Assembly (NCBI GenBank): GCA_021209875.1
Contig: JAGYVD010000002.1
Coordinates: forward strand, 5,332,001-5,396,000
Origin: Rosellinia necatrix
Taxonomy: Eukaryota > Ascomycota > Sordariomycetes > Xylariales > Xylariaceae
Direction: 5' to 3'
DNA length: 64,000 nt
A program made the translations under genes and the position numbers. Shown in pieces: positions 1 to 11,634 of this stretch. How positions within the stretch are numbered: position 1 is the first letter of the stretch; each line of letters begins with the position of its first letter. Under the pieces are notes generated by a model. It was not told where the DNA came from and ran no database searches. It saw only the letters and a program-made list of their open reading frames with translations.

Positions 1-779
1 AACATCCCAGTCCGCCTAGTCTCCTGCCCAGTCGACGGACCAAAAGCACGCCCAAGTCCCACTCTCTCTCCTTGCCCCCTCATCTCACCCACCCTTTCTT
101 TTTATCAATCTGCTGCCTGCCCACCCGGCCGCCCGCTGCCTCTCTCTCCTTCACCTGTCTTTTGCCCCAGGTTTTCGTCCATTTCTCATCTAGATCCGTC
201 CAGATCCGCTCGACTGTCGTTTCATGTGGCCCAGGCTGTTGGGCATTGATTGATTTCGTGCTTGCAGGTCGTCATCAAGATCCAATCCCACTTCCAGCTG
301 TGGCCCTCCTCTTCTTGCTATCCGGTCTCCAAATCTCAGTTCAGTACTCTGCTCGGCACTCTGCTCAGTAGCAGGTTTGTTTGCCTGTCCTCACGAAAGG
401 CTCTCGGCGCACATGCAGAAGCGATCATCAGGACCATCATATCAAACCGATTCCATCCTCCGCCCCCACCCCTAGACGATCTCCTTTTCATTGCATCAAT
501 TACTCTTCAGGGATAAGTGTCACTTAGTTTCGAAACGCATCCACAGGCCTCGGGCGCAAACAATGCTTTGGGATTTCCTTTTATCAACTGGGGCTCGCGA
601 TAGGGGTTCTGCCATTTTGACGACCGTAGCCGTGGCCAAACTCTCAGTGTTGATTTAATCTCCCTCCTTTTCATTGCCGGTATCGACCACATGACGACAG
701 GGCTAGTTGTGCAGGAAGAGTACAGTTCGTAAAGGGCCTCAGCAACACCTACCTATTGTCATCGAACCTCGACACCGTC
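1..779. other. Upstream spacer, no gene recognised
   Basis: This pyrimidine-rich stretch precedes the ALKBH6-like gene. Short open frames exist at 72-371 and 250-516 (+) and 507-692 (-), but none resembles a known protein and their composition follows the CT-rich bias. It probably holds the promoter and 5' UTR of the 780 gene. An upstream gene's tail cannot be excluded because the window starts here. Confidence 0.5.
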
Positions 780-1544
780 ATGGAGGCTCCGAGCAAACCC
801 TTGATGCCACAGTCACTTGATCATGTGCGAGTCCTCCAACTCCCCCAGGCCGCTTTCTACATTCCGAACTTTATCACTGAGGAAGAAGAGCAATATATAC
901 TTGACAAGATAGCGTCCGCACCGAAGCCACGTTGGAAGCAGCTCAGTCGACGTCGGTTGCAGACCTGGCCGTCAGCCCTCATCAACAATAAGCTAGTTGA
1001 TGCGCCTCTCCCATCATGGCTCGAGGAACCCATTATTACGCGGCTACGATCGCTCCACGTTAGAGAGGAAGCAGACCCGCAACAACACATCTTCTCCAAA
1101 AGTCCTCACAAGCGCCCGAATCACGTACTTATCAACGAATATCCACCAGGTATCGGCATCATGCCGCATAAAGATGGTTCCGCTTACCATCCCATCGTCT
1201 GCACAGTGAGCCTCGGTGCCAGTATCTGTCTCAACCTCTACGAGATGAAAGGAGATAGCACTCTAAATCAAACTCCAGTCTGGAGGATAGTGCAAGAGCC
1301 TAGAAGCCTTCTAATCACAACTGCAGATCTATACACAGATTATCTTCACGGCATTGACGACATCACGGAAGACATCGATCTCTCGGAACGGACAATCGCG
1401 AATTGGTCTTTATTGGGATCGAGTTCCACATTCCACGACGGCCGTAATGTACGTCAAACACGTACTAGTCTAACCTACCGAGACGTATTAAGTGTCTCCA
1501 AGTTAGGGAGCAAACTCGGTTTCTTGTCTCACCAGAAAAAGTGA
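780..1544 (+). CDS. ALKBH6-like Fe(II)/2-oxoglutarate dioxygenase
   Basis: An intronless gene of 254 residues, read from the ATG at 780; the same frame opens at a TTG at 756, which is not a credible eukaryotic start. The double-stranded beta-helix core is clear: NHVLINEYPPG leads into the iron-binding HxD pair (H130, D132), the distal histidine is H190 in YLHGI, and the 2-oxoglutarate-binding arginines lie in RQTRTSLTYRDV (about R228 and R234). This layout and the wording around it match the ALKBH6 branch of the AlkB family rather than the DNA-repair ALKBH2/3 branch. The substrate in fungi is not settled; nucleic-acid demethylation is the family activity. It runs tail to tail with the next gene, with only 26 bp between stop codons, so the 3' UTRs probably overlap. 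Confidence 0.9.
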   Translation: MEAPSKPLMPQSLDHVRVLQLPQAAFYIPNFITEEEEQYILDKIASAPKPRWKQLSRRRLQTWPSALINNKLVDAPLPSWLEEPIITRLRSLHVREEADPQQHIFSKSPHKRPNHVLINEYPPGIGIMPHKDGSAYHPIVCTVSLGASICLNLYEMKGDSTLNQTPVWRIVQEPRSLLITTADLYTDYLHGIDDITEDIDLSERTIANWSLLGSSSTFHDGRNVRQTRTSLTYRDVLSVSKLGSKLGFLSHQKK

Positions 1545-1570
1545 CATGATTTTGCCTAGACTTGCCGAGC

Positions 1571-2683
1571 TCAAAAGACAACCGGTATCATCTTCCACCT
1601 TCTTTGGACTTGACTGCCAAACTTCTCCACATACCATTGCTTGGTTCCATTTGCAGTGACGCCAAGGTTAACCAAGACGAACAAAACGGCGCAGGCGAGA
1701 GTCTGGTTATATAACCGGCCTTCAGGGGCTGCTGCTACCGCCATTGATAGATAGAGCAAGCATTCACAGGTATAGTGTGGGCACACCAGGTACTGAAATA
1801 ACCCATCGTTAGGAAGCGAGTACTTCTTTAAACCAGCAAGGTACCGATGGCATCGATACTGCATGAACCACGCAATTATGAATACTAAGCTCGCGATGAT
1901 TGATTTCGAAGGCGGGAACTCAATGTTGGGATAATTTTCGAAAGAAAAATGTATCGACGCTGGGCCTCGGTCAATAAAAGGTAAGAAGTTTGCCGGGTAG
2001 TATTGCAACTTACTGCAGCCTTCAACCCAGATGGACACGCTTGTGCATAAGTAGAAGACATTCCCTAGGCCCCAATGGATAATCCACATCCTAGAGGATG
2101 AAGGTCGTAGGACAGCCAGACACTCATATAGCCTTCTTGCACCCTGGAAACCCATCAAAAGCCAAACCAGTATGACTTGACTCATGGTCATAGACGGTGT
2201 GGATTCGGAAATTTGGCTCTTGACAATGAAATCCAGTACCGACCCGCGGACAGCGAATTGGACCGCCCAGAATACTGTGCACAATAGAGAGAGAATATAG
2301 AAGTGAATAAACCAGGAATGTGGAATTTTGCCTATAGAGGTGAGGCAAGAAATGAGACCAACGAAAGGTTTGGTACTGTCATCGAGCTGTCGGCCAGCGT
2401 CCGCATGACTTGAAGAAGTAGAAACAGACGCGTCGTGGGAATTCCTCGCGCCATATTGGGTCAGTAGCCGTTGCGCTGTATCTGGCACCGCTGTGACTGC
2501 CAGCACAGCCGCCGCACTCAATACGTATAGGAGTTGGCAGATTTGGGCCGGGCTCAAATCTAAAACGGCGAGGTGACCCAAGACGTAGGCCACAGCCATC
2601 ATGTTGTGTTTGGCGTGTCCAGCGACGCAGCGGGCAAAAAAAGAATATAATTCGAGACCATGCCGGCCGTCAAACCACGGCAT
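1571..2683 (-). CDS. DFG10: Polyprenol reductase, DFG10/SRD5A3-like
   Basis: A single open frame of 370 residues with an ATG at 2683. It is a multi-spanning membrane protein, with hydrophobic helices spread over the whole length. The C-terminal third carries the steroid 5-alpha-reductase family signature: a PHYTCE motif near residue 302, then NLGVTANGTKQWYVEKF from about 339 and the basic-aromatic end RWKMIPVVF. In the SRD5A3/DFG10 branch this enzyme acts in the endoplasmic reticulum to saturate the alpha-isoprene unit in dolichol synthesis, which supplies the lipid carrier for N-glycosylation. The length fits the family. An unrelated steroid reductase is less likely, because the 'PHY' block and tail match the DFG10 branch. 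The gene converges on the ALKBH6-like gene. Confidence 0.87.
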   Translation of the reverse strand: MPWFDGRHGLELYSFFARCVAGHAKHNMMAVAYVLGHLAVLDLSPAQICQLLYVLSAAAVLAVTAVPDTAQRLLTQYGARNSHDASVSTSSSHADAGRQLDDSTKPFVGLISCLTSIGKIPHSWFIHFYILSLLCTVFWAVQFAVRGSVLDFIVKSQISESTPSMTMSQVILVWLLMGFQGARRLYECLAVLRPSSSRMWIIHWGLGNVFYLCTSVSIWVEGCSKLQYYPANFLPFIDRGPASIHFSFENYPNIEFPPSKSIIASLVFIIAWFMQYRCHRYLAGLKKYSLPNDGLFQYLVCPHYTCECLLYLSMAVAAAPEGRLYNQTLACAVLFVLVNLGVTANGTKQWYVEKFGSQVQRRWKMIPVVF

Positions 2684-3222
2684 GCAACAGGTGTAGTTGT
2701 GTGTTGTGTGGTTTATATCGAAAACTTTCCAGGCAGGCAGTTACCGGGGCACCGGCAGCCTCTCGACATACATTGCATTCGACTATGCAATTAGAAGATT
2801 TATTGTCCTCCCCATTCGTACCTCTGTCAAGCATTCTAACAATCTAAGATGCCTTAGTAATACTTGCAAGTCACTCGCACTGGACTGATGTCGAAGGCTT
2901 ATCTCTTACTACTATATATACGCAAGTAAATAGCTCGAATACAGATAGGTAGGCCGTAGGTATCTATTGCGAGAAAAAAAACCTATATGAAATATCGCTA
3001 AAACCACTCCAATATACTTATAACTCAATGTTGATTATATACTGACAGCCGCCTTAAACCAACTCCCATTTGGCAGTAAATAAGTGGCAGCCGCATGACT
3101 ACATCGTGTAACTTTTGACGCATTCGCAGCTATAAAGTGTTTCAGAGCTGTCCTCTTTGCGAGGTTTTTTCATGGTTGAAATGAGAGTGTACTCGGATTT
3201 ACCGGTTAGGGGAGAGCATTAT

Positions 3223-3438
3223 TGTCAGGTCTAATAATGACCCTGCTAGCTACCACCCGACACCTAGGGTGGTTCTAGTACTGTAAATGGGTGTATATAA
3301 GGACCTTCGGGACCCCCTTGGGTCTTGAAGGGTTCAGGAATCAATTGTTAACCCTATTGAGCCCTAAATACAACCACCACAACCCCCTTACGGCCTAGAA
3401 CATGCCTATCTATTCACTCCGTGATTCTTAAACTGACA
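3223..3438 (+). mobile_element. Solo LTR of a Ty1/copia-like retrotransposon
   Basis: The 216-bp segment begins TGTCAG and ends CTGACA, a perfect 6-bp terminal inversion of the TG...CA type. It is bracketed by a perfect 5-bp direct repeat, ATTAT, at 3218-3222 and 3439-3443, the size of a retroviral-type target duplication. A TATA box (TGTATATAAGG, about 3292-3302) sits where the LTR promoter is expected and gives a + orientation. No internal region follows, so it is a solo LTR left by LTR-LTR recombination. The family name is inferred from LTR size and duplication length; a short gypsy LTR is an alternative. Confidence 0.75.
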
Positions 3439-3443
3439 ATTAT

Positions 3444-5852
3444 CTTCAAAATGACACTCTTTAGTTAACCCTTGCGTTGCGTTAGAACCATATATGCACA
3501 TAAATTATACAAATATTCGGGTGCAAGGAAATGGGAAAGGGATATCGTGTACCATTAGGAGGAAAGACGTAGTAGAGGTTATAGATACTTCCGAATGGAA
3601 GGATATGTTAACAGACCAGGAGATTATCACGGAACCAAGTATGGCCTCCGGACCTCTGCCGGACATAGACCCAGAGACCACATATATGAGCCAGAACAGC
3701 CAGAGATTACCTAACAGAAGGAATTTCCCTCCTTGTGCAATAACATAAGTCGTTTCTGGAACTACCAGCAGTACGGACTGTGACAGACATGACGTATGTG
3801 GAATGTCGGCTAATTTGAGAAGACGAGACAATCCTCCGAAGCAGCTATCTTAGTTGGCAAATGTAGGCGAACGCCGGGGCATGTCAACAGTCTATTTTCT
3901 GAGCTCGGAAAGCGTCCTAGGAAAAGCTCACCCAGAGTCCAGCCTTGTGAGGGGCAATATGGATTCGTGTGGCTTCGGTGTGCCTCAATCTTATCGAATA
4001 TTGAATGAAACAAGACGATGAGAGTGGTTAATCATCTGTTAGCGCCTTCTAAAGCGAGTCACATGTCGCGATCAATTGAACTGACGGTGTCGAGTGCTGA
4101 CATGAGTAGTCATATTTCTTATAGAATGACAGTATAGGCCGTTACCAGAAATAATGTGTCTGCCTCCTCTTGTCTCTCCCCGTTCACCCTGCACGGTACT
4201 TTGTTGGTGTCACCGTCCCTACTGTCATCACATAAGAGAGGCTGCAGGCGATCATGTTCTCGACTTGAAAGTAACGTTCTACCTCTACCTGTCGTGGGTC
4301 CTAGCGGCATGGCAGTACGGCATTGCCGTTCTACTCGATGGCAGTTGGTATATTGCTCATATAGAGGTAGCTTTCCTATGACCAATAGGAGTTCGCTAAG
4401 ATGGCAACCAATTACTGAATTTCTTCGGGGAATACTGGTTCGCGGATCTGTGGGGTGGTAGACGCGGCTCGACATATGAACTGATACGCCCCTTCTACGC
4501 CTAAAACATAAGTTGTTCTGTCCAGCGCCACATCTCAACTAGGTTTACCTACGAATGTACTACCACACCTCACAGAGTCGTTCTTCCAAATTGATCGGGT
4601 GAGGAATTGCCGTAAAGCTCACCCTCGCGATGATTCATCTAGCCTAGTTTGGATAGAACTAATGATTTATTTTTATTTTTTTTGTTTCATTTTCATTTAG
4701 ATTTCATCTAAACTCTAGAACTATGTGGAAAGATACGACAATTATGTACTGATAGGAGAGTAAGTTTACTAGATTTAATCTCACGAGCCTCAGCTAGAGT
4801 ATTATTTAACCAGTTTTCTTAGAATGAGGAGACTTTGATGTATTATAACGAGGACGATGCAGGAGACCCAACCAGGAGAGCAAATTAAATGGTTAAATGA
4901 GCCCTGCGTCAAATAGTCCATGTAGAGTTTGTAGCCAAGTAGATCGCAATGGTGCTTACCTTTAGATAATAGAACCCATACGCACGATTTAGGCAATTAA
5001 GAGTAAATTGTATTCATGTAGATAATCCTAGCCATGTAGATTCTACTTCTTCCCTCACTATATATATGTGGTGCTAGAGTATAATGTCATGTTATTGGGT
5101 GATCTAAGCACTTATTACAGTGTAGATCTAGTATATGAGAATAATTGTCTTACACTTATTTTTGTAGAGTTCTCTTTTCGCTTAGGCTTTTGTTTTGCAT
5201 AATACCTACGACCTCGACGCAAGACATTTACTATATTGTGCCTAGCCTTAATGAATTATACATGGAGATTAAAGCTATGTAGTTGTTGGTAGAGCCTTGA
5301 CTCTCGTGTGTGTGTTTTTTTTTTTTTTTTCCTTTAAAGAAAAGTTGCCTCATGTCATAAAAGCCTGCGTGTTACCTGCCTTACGAGCGGGTAAACTAAT
5401 AGAAAAAATGAGAAGACTAACTATTCAAACTTTTTACAAGTTTACAAGCTTACAAGCTTACACAAGAAATGGAAATCAAATTATTCTTCGCACTTGGTGG
5501 TCCTGAGAACCTTGGAAATGTTATGTTTCTGAAGAAATAGTAAGTGGAAGCTATTGATAGGCGAGGGTTGAGTTATGCTTATAAGGGCAAGCAAATATCG
5601 TTCTATAGCGTTTTATTGCGCGACTCAGCCAGCGGCTAAAGGCCGGCAGATGGAGGGGTTTGACATCAGCGCTAAATTTCTTGATTTGCCCCACCATATT
5701 GCATCCCTCATACCCTCTTTACCTGGCCGACTCACCTCGACGGACTTAGCTGTCGATCAACCTTGCACCGACATCACCAAGCCCACCTAAACCACTTATA
5801 CTGCCCAAGTACAACTGCCGAGAGAGATCACGCATTCGATTGCCTGGTCAAT
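3444..5852. other. AT-rich spacer without a recognised gene
   Basis: This spacer separates the solo LTR from the RBG2 gene. Open frames at 3494-3748 (+), 4154-4461 (+) and 4119-4538 (-) are short and match nothing I recognise. The segment holds A/T tracts (4668-4700, and a T run at 5314-5331) and short direct repeats such as the ACAAGCTT copies near 5440-5460. It may contain further decayed retroelement sequence, but I cannot assign any. Confidence 0.45.
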
Positions 5853-7393
5853 ATGTCGACCACTGTGGATAAGGTCTGTAGCAAGCTCAAGCCGTCATCA
5901 TGTGTTATCGTCGTCGCCGCTGACTAGTGGATAGATCAAAGAGATCGAGGCCGAAGTATGTGTGTTCTGTTGCCTCGACGTCGGCGATAAGCCTGCTGAT
6001 GACTTGCACTGTCGTAGATGGCCCGGACTCAAAAGAACAAGGCCACTTCGTTCCATCTTGGCCAACTGAAGGCGAAACTGGCGAAGCTGAAGCGGGAACT
6101 GCTGACGCCGTCCAGCAGCGGTGGCGGTGGCGGAGGGGCGGGCTTCGATGTTGCTAGAACAGGCGTTGCTAGTGTTGGCTTTATCGGCTTCCCATCTGTT
6201 GGCAAGAGTACTCTCATGAGCAAGCTGACTGGCCAGCACTCCGAGGCGGCGGCGTATGAATTCACGACCCTAACGTCAGTGCCTGGTCAGGTTACCTATA
6301 ATGGTAAGTCCTTGCTGGTTCCCTCATCGCTGTGCACCCGTGATGTCGCGGCCCCCTTCCGCACCGGCATCTACACCGGCACCGACACCGGCATCGAACA
6401 CAATCTTACTCGTTCGGAATAGGTGCCCCGCTACAGATGATTGACCTTCCTGGTATCATTGAGGGGGCTAAAGACGGAAGAGGCCGTGGTCGTCAAGTCA
6501 TTTCCGTAGCCAAGACATGCCACCTGATCTTTATCGTCCTGGATGTCAACAAACCTTTGACGGACAAGCGGGTTATCGAGACGGAATTGGAGGGGTTTGG
6601 AATACGCATAAACAAAGAGCCGCCGAACATCACCTTCAAGAAGAAGGATAAGGGTGGTCTCAACATCACGAGCACCCAGCCCCTAACTCATATTGACCAT
6701 GACGAAATCAAGGCCGTGATGAACGAATATCGCATCAACTCTGCTGATATTGCCATTCGTTGCGATGCGACAATTGATGACCTCATCGATATCCTGGAGG
6801 CTAAGGGTCGTAGCTACATCCCCGTTGTATACGTGCTCAACAAGATTGATGCCATTAGTATCGAAGAGCTAGATCTCTTATACCGAATTCCCAACGCTGT
6901 TCCTATCAGTTCTGAGCACGGATGGAATATCGACGAGCTCATGGAAGTCATGTAGGTGTTGGATGCACGTGCTAGAACGGATCTCGCTGGGATGGCTAAC
7001 CTTCTTCTCCAGGTGGGATAAGCTGAAGCTGGTACGGGTCTACACAAAGCCCAAGGGGAAACTGCCGGATTATTCAGCGCCCGTTGTGCTCCGTTCCACG
7101 AAATGCACGGTTGAAGATTTCGTAGGTGGTGGTCATGCAAATTTCGCCGCAGGCGGGGGTAGGCGTCGCTAACCGAAAATTTCGCAAGTGCAACGCAATC
7201 CATCGCAGCATCGTCGAGCAGTTCAAAACCGCGATCGTATACGGAAAGTCAGTGAAGCACCAACCACAACGTGTGGGGCTGTCTCACGAGTTAGCCGACG
7301 AGGATATAGGTAATACGCGATGCGCACACCCGCCGACGAGCCATTGGCTGTATGCTAACCTCGTATACTGTAGTCACGATTATGAAGAGATGA
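5853..7393 (+). CDS. RBG2: DRG-family GTPase Rbg2 (DRG2 orthologue)
   Basis: Seven exons give 368 residues: 5853-5873, 5935-5955, 6018-6303, 6423-6951, 7013-7121, 7189-7309 and 7374-7393. Every junction has GT-AG ends and restores the family sequence. The first two exons are only 21 nt each and encode MSTTVDK and IKEIEAE; exon 3 opens with [10 protein letters not shown], the hallmark DRG N terminus. The G domain shows G1 GFPSVGKS (71-78), G3 DLPG and G4 NKID, with the S5D2L insert between G3 and G4. The last 80 residues form the TGS domain, ending [23 protein letters not shown] and TIMKR. Rbg2 is a translation-associated GTPase that works with the RWD protein Gir2. A Gly run (about residues 49-55) after the N-terminal helix is unusual. 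The length equals the yeast protein as I recall it. Confidence 0.94.
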
Positions 7394-7440
7394 TTTGCCC
7401 ATAGCCGGGAAGATCCCCTCTCGCACCTTGCCCTCGTGTT

Positions 7441-7462
7441 AGGGGAGGGGAGGGGAGGGGGG
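7441..7462 (+). other. G-quadruplex-type motif 3' of RBG2
   Basis: Four G runs of four to six bases separated by single A bases lie 48 bp after the RBG2 stop codon on the sense strand. This meets the usual G4 consensus (four runs of at least three G with short loops). In the RBG2 transcript it would fall in the 3' UTR. Folding and any role are inference. Confidence 0.5.
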
Positions 7463-8579
7463 ATTGTCTAGTCAAGGCCAAAACTGGTCTGCCCACATTG
7501 GCTGGCTCCCGTGATACGATGCGACGCCGAGCCCTTGGATCCGTCGTCGTAGTACGCCGCACCCTATATTATACACCGGCGCGCTATAATCTACGGAATT
7601 CGTTCATTTGTACAAGGCTGGTGGCCGGCTTGCATGGCCAATACATGGCGGTTGCTTGCCGGCCGGCGGGTCAGGGACGAGGCCGCAGCCGATGCGGCGT
7701 ATCACGGCCAAATGGCCAGCGTCTAATTCTTGAAAGGGGAAGAGGTAGGATAGGATATGCACGATGGCCATCGCCGCCATTCGGGTCAATCATATGCAAC
7801 GACATCTGGGCTAAAACACGGCTCTGGCGTAGAATGCTGGGCATGGTGTTTCGCCCCACGTTTCTATCTCAGCCCATGAAGGTACGGGAGCCGGTGGTAG
7901 GATACTTCGTACATACGCTGACTACGACACAAGTTGGGATGGTCGTCTAGGGGTTGCAGGCCGGCCCTTGCCTAAGCACTGTATTGTGCATCGCATGGGA
8001 AGCCTAAAAGATGTCGGGCTCGGATAAATGGCAATTGGGCACGAAAAGGTTGCATGCATCACTCGAAAATAAAGCTTCATCTATTTTATCTATTCGAATC
8101 ATTCGTAGCGAAGAATTTTGTTCGGCTGTCTCATTCCCTCGGACAGGACCAGGGCCCAATTTTCACACCCACGGACGGACACCCGTGCCCTGAAGAATTG
8201 CGCGCGCGCGCCCCGAAGGATTGTGAACCTGTGCCAGTCGGCAAGTCAGTTGAACTGACCTACAGGCTACAGACAGACCTACAGAAACTAGCGGAATTGT
8301 CGACTAGTCTCGATAGTGTTGTGGAGGGCCGTAACGGGAACATGGAGAAATTTTGTGCTTGCCACACCCCCATGGCCGCCCCATGGCAATAAGCCGCATC
8401 TTGCAATGATGAAATGATCAGTGAACCCAGGCAAGGACCTGCAGCAACCAGGCCACGTCTGCTGCGGCCGCCTTTCCCGACGAAGCGTGTGGGATGCAGG
8501 AGCGGCTTTAGTCTCCTGTAGAGGAGCCGTTGAGACACGCTCCACAACACCTTGCTGGCATTACGGTACGGTGTGCGAG

Positions 8580-8620
8580 TACATACGTACATACATACAT
8601 ACATACATACATACATACAA
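8580..8620. repeat. (CATA)n microsatellite
   Basis: A tetranucleotide run of about eight CATA units, slightly interrupted at its 5' end. It lies in the gene-free stretch after RBG2. Confidence 0.85.
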
Positions 8621-9267
8621 GTACATCGCCCCTGCGCGGGGACAAGGGCGAACGAACGAACTCACTCTGCAGAGGGAAAGTGAGACATGAATATTGCCGG
8701 TCGGTCGTGGACTTGGCCTAATCCTATCGTTGCACGTAAACGATCGGAGCTTTTTCGACGACCGCTCAGGGCAGCTTAGGGGCCAGTTAACTTCGAGATT
8801 GTCCCTCCAACAAAAAGAGGTCGAAGGGGGGTAGATTGTCCTCCCCCTTCCCCCTGCTCCGGCCTTTCACAGCGCTGCTGTAGCCGCCGGCATGCCCACA
8901 ATATTCCTGCTAGGTACCTACCTAACATACAATCGTGGAGAATGTTCCATACGATTTTGAGGGGAGGGATGGGGATGATGGGGCGGTCTCCTTCAATCCC
9001 ATCCAACAGCTGACAATTCTTGGCTCAACGATCTCGGTAGTCTTAGCTAAAATGATCTATCACGTCTCGTCTACCTCGGGTAGTCGCCGACTAAGACTCG
9101 AACGGATCTATCGCTGAGGGAGAGAAGCCGATTGTTGCAATTGTGCAATTTAAGCTTCTCTGTTTCTGTCATGATAGCGTCACTCTGGTAATAAAATGCG
9201 ATGCCGTAGCATCCTATCTAATCAGCCGTCAACCGTACTAGGTATATATATGATAAGTGTGTTCGGT

Positions 9268-9440
9268 ACGGATGTATGTATGTATGTAGGTATGTAGGTA
9301 TGTATGTATATTTGTACGTATATTTGTGCGTATATATATATGTTTGTATGTACACTACCTAACCAGGTAGTATAGTGTAGGGTAGTGTAGTGTATGTATG
9401 TACATAAATAGTTAGATAGTTACCATAGATATGTACACAA
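9268..9440. repeat. Degenerate (TATG)n / (TA)n microsatellite
   Basis: TATGTATGTAGG-type units grade into TATTTGTACG and TATATATA units, then TAGTGTA units. It is an impure, expanded tetranucleotide repeat. Confidence 0.8.
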
Positions 9441-10370
9441 ACTAACTAACCCAACACTTTTATCCCGTCGGAGTGTTACCCCGTACAGTGTCAGCGCCGT
9501 AGGGGGAAGAAGCATCGGCCAACTAGTGAACAATGGAAGAGGATTCCCTGCTTATAGCGCCTCTGCCCTCTGCCTATACTACACTCTACCTGGATAGCGC
9601 AGGCTCGAAATCCCCACAGATGAAATGCCGTGCTGTGTTCCACCCTGAGAGATGGATGCCCTTCCGAATCGAATCTGATTGTCTTCCCTCTGACGCCGGC
9701 CGCCTTTCGGGAACTGTCTGCGGGAAATAGTCTGGGTAATGGCCGCTTTGGCGCGAAGCGACCCGGCTCCTCTCGACGGTGCATGGTCTGGACATGACTT
9801 TGGTTTGGGTCGAGCCCTAACTCGTTCTATAGGCCCTGGATATCCTGTCCTGTCGTCAGGGGGGGCCCCGGAGCGACACTAGGGAATGGGAGCACCATGG
9901 TAGCCAAGGCTTCTTATTATGGCGCATTATTAGGGCAAACCCTGGTTTGCCTTGACATGACGTTACGTTGAGCTTCGACCATGGGCCCTTCTCCTGCAAC
10001 TCTGTACTGATATTCTCCGTAACACGGCGAGAGGGGCTAATTGTCAGGGTCGCAATTGCGGGCATTTTGCGACCGCGTAGCCTCACAGCAGGAGTATACT
10101 ATTCAGGGAAGAGTTGCCGACATTTGGCTCGAATGGGAAGAAGAACACCTCGCAGATCGGACTCGTGCGCCAGCCGCCCTGCGTTGCGTAACACACGGAC
10201 TACTGACACCACTCACTCGCATCTGTCCTCACACACACACACTCTCTCTCTCCCTCTCTCGACAACCCTTACACTATACTATATACTGCGTACTATCTTA
10301 TCTACTTGTACTTACACACACTACTTACTATTTATTGTACATCACAACGGTATATAACAAACGGTGGTAG

Positions 10371-10440
10371 ATAATAACAATACATAACAATGATACATAA
10401 CAACGATACATAACAACGATACAGAACAATGGTACATAAC
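10371..10440. repeat. 13-bp tandem repeat (GATACATAACAAC)
   Basis: About five imperfect copies of a unit close to GATACATAACAAC follow one another. It follows a CA/CT-rich stretch at 10230-10262. Confidence 0.75.
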
Positions 10441-10746
10441 TACCTAGTTAGTTACGGCTTCTGCCACCGGTAGTGTATCTACTTGTCGGTAGCGTATAGT
10501 TATGTAGTGTATATGTAGTGTAGTGTAAGTGTTTACTATGTATACGGCGTAGCAAAGCGAGCCGCTAAACTTGATCCGGGGTCGAGCTCCCACCTGCTCA
10601 CGCCTCCTCGTGAGTTATTAGGCATTCATTGCCAAGGATCAGATACAAGCTGACCAACTGGAAGATAGCCCGGTGCACGGAATTGGTTTGGCTCGCTTGG
10701 GCCTCCTGATCATTTCTGCCCAATCGCTTTGTGGTTATCGCCGTGA

Positions 10747-10789
10747 CTAGGTAGGTAGCTGGGTAGCTTAGGTAGCTAGGTAGCTAGGC
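10747..10789. repeat. TAGGTAGC-type repeat
   Basis: Repeated (TAGG)TAGCT units form a short array, like the AGGT/ACCT arrays found elsewhere in the window. Confidence 0.75.
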
Positions 10790-11588
10790 AATTGCCCAAG
10801 CAAGCAAAGCGCGCCCTATTGTTCGTGTACCACTATCTTGGTGGTAATGTATCTTGTTGAACGAACGACCTGTCGTGGTTTGCTTGCCTTCGCCTGTAAC
10901 CCGCGAGGAGCCGTGAGGGAACGAACTAAACACCGCAAGCGTCGTGCGCGCCATTCAGCGGCCGAAGTTGAAACAAGGCACAGAGAGGCCCGTCCCAGTG
11001 CCGTCCGTCCCATTCTTTATCCAGATCAGAATCTAGAGCTACCTATAAGCCATCTATCTTAGTGGCCGCCAGCCGCCAAGGTACACCATGAAGGAAGAGC
11101 GAGAGAAAAAAAAAAAAAAGAATACCATGTACCCATTGTTGACTTTTGGGCTTGACCGTCTAGTTTATCACCATGTCTCATGCTGGTATGTACACCTCAC
11201 TCGAGGACGAGGCCCCCTGGCATTTTCCGTGCTTCGGTAATATGGGTGACGAAACGAATGTCCTTTTGTATCTGTCGTATCAAAGTCGCATACAATCTAT
11301 TGCACACCACTACCTCGGGATTCCATTAGAACAACTTCTGCGGCCATTAACTTCCTGCCAGAACGGGAGTTTCTTGGGGTCAATACAGCTGGCGCTGTAT
11401 ACCTGAGGTAATCTCGAGCCCTCATCCCGCTGCCATGACGCTCGATGGCCATCAATGCCACACAGTCACTAGTCACTCCCTGGCTCCTCCTTTTTGCTTT
11501 TTAAGGCTTGCGTACATGAGAGGCTCTCGATCACTCGTAATGTGGAGTCATGGAGGAGAGAAAGGAAAAGGCACCGGGAGAAGAGATA

Positions 11589-11634
11589 GGGATAGAGAGA
11601 GCGAGAGCGAGAGAGAGAGAGAGAGAGAGAGAAA
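11589..11634. repeat. (GA)n purine tract
   Basis: A nearly pure GA dinucleotide tract on the + strand. A second GAGA tract lies at 13931-13980. Both are in the region upstream of the CENP-B-type gene, where GA/CT tracts are common in fungal promoters. Confidence 0.75.

Noticed and set aside
756..779. N-terminal extension of the ALKBH6-like protein from position 756
   Set aside because: The codon at 756 is TTG; the first ATG in frame is at 780 and leaves the whole domain intact.
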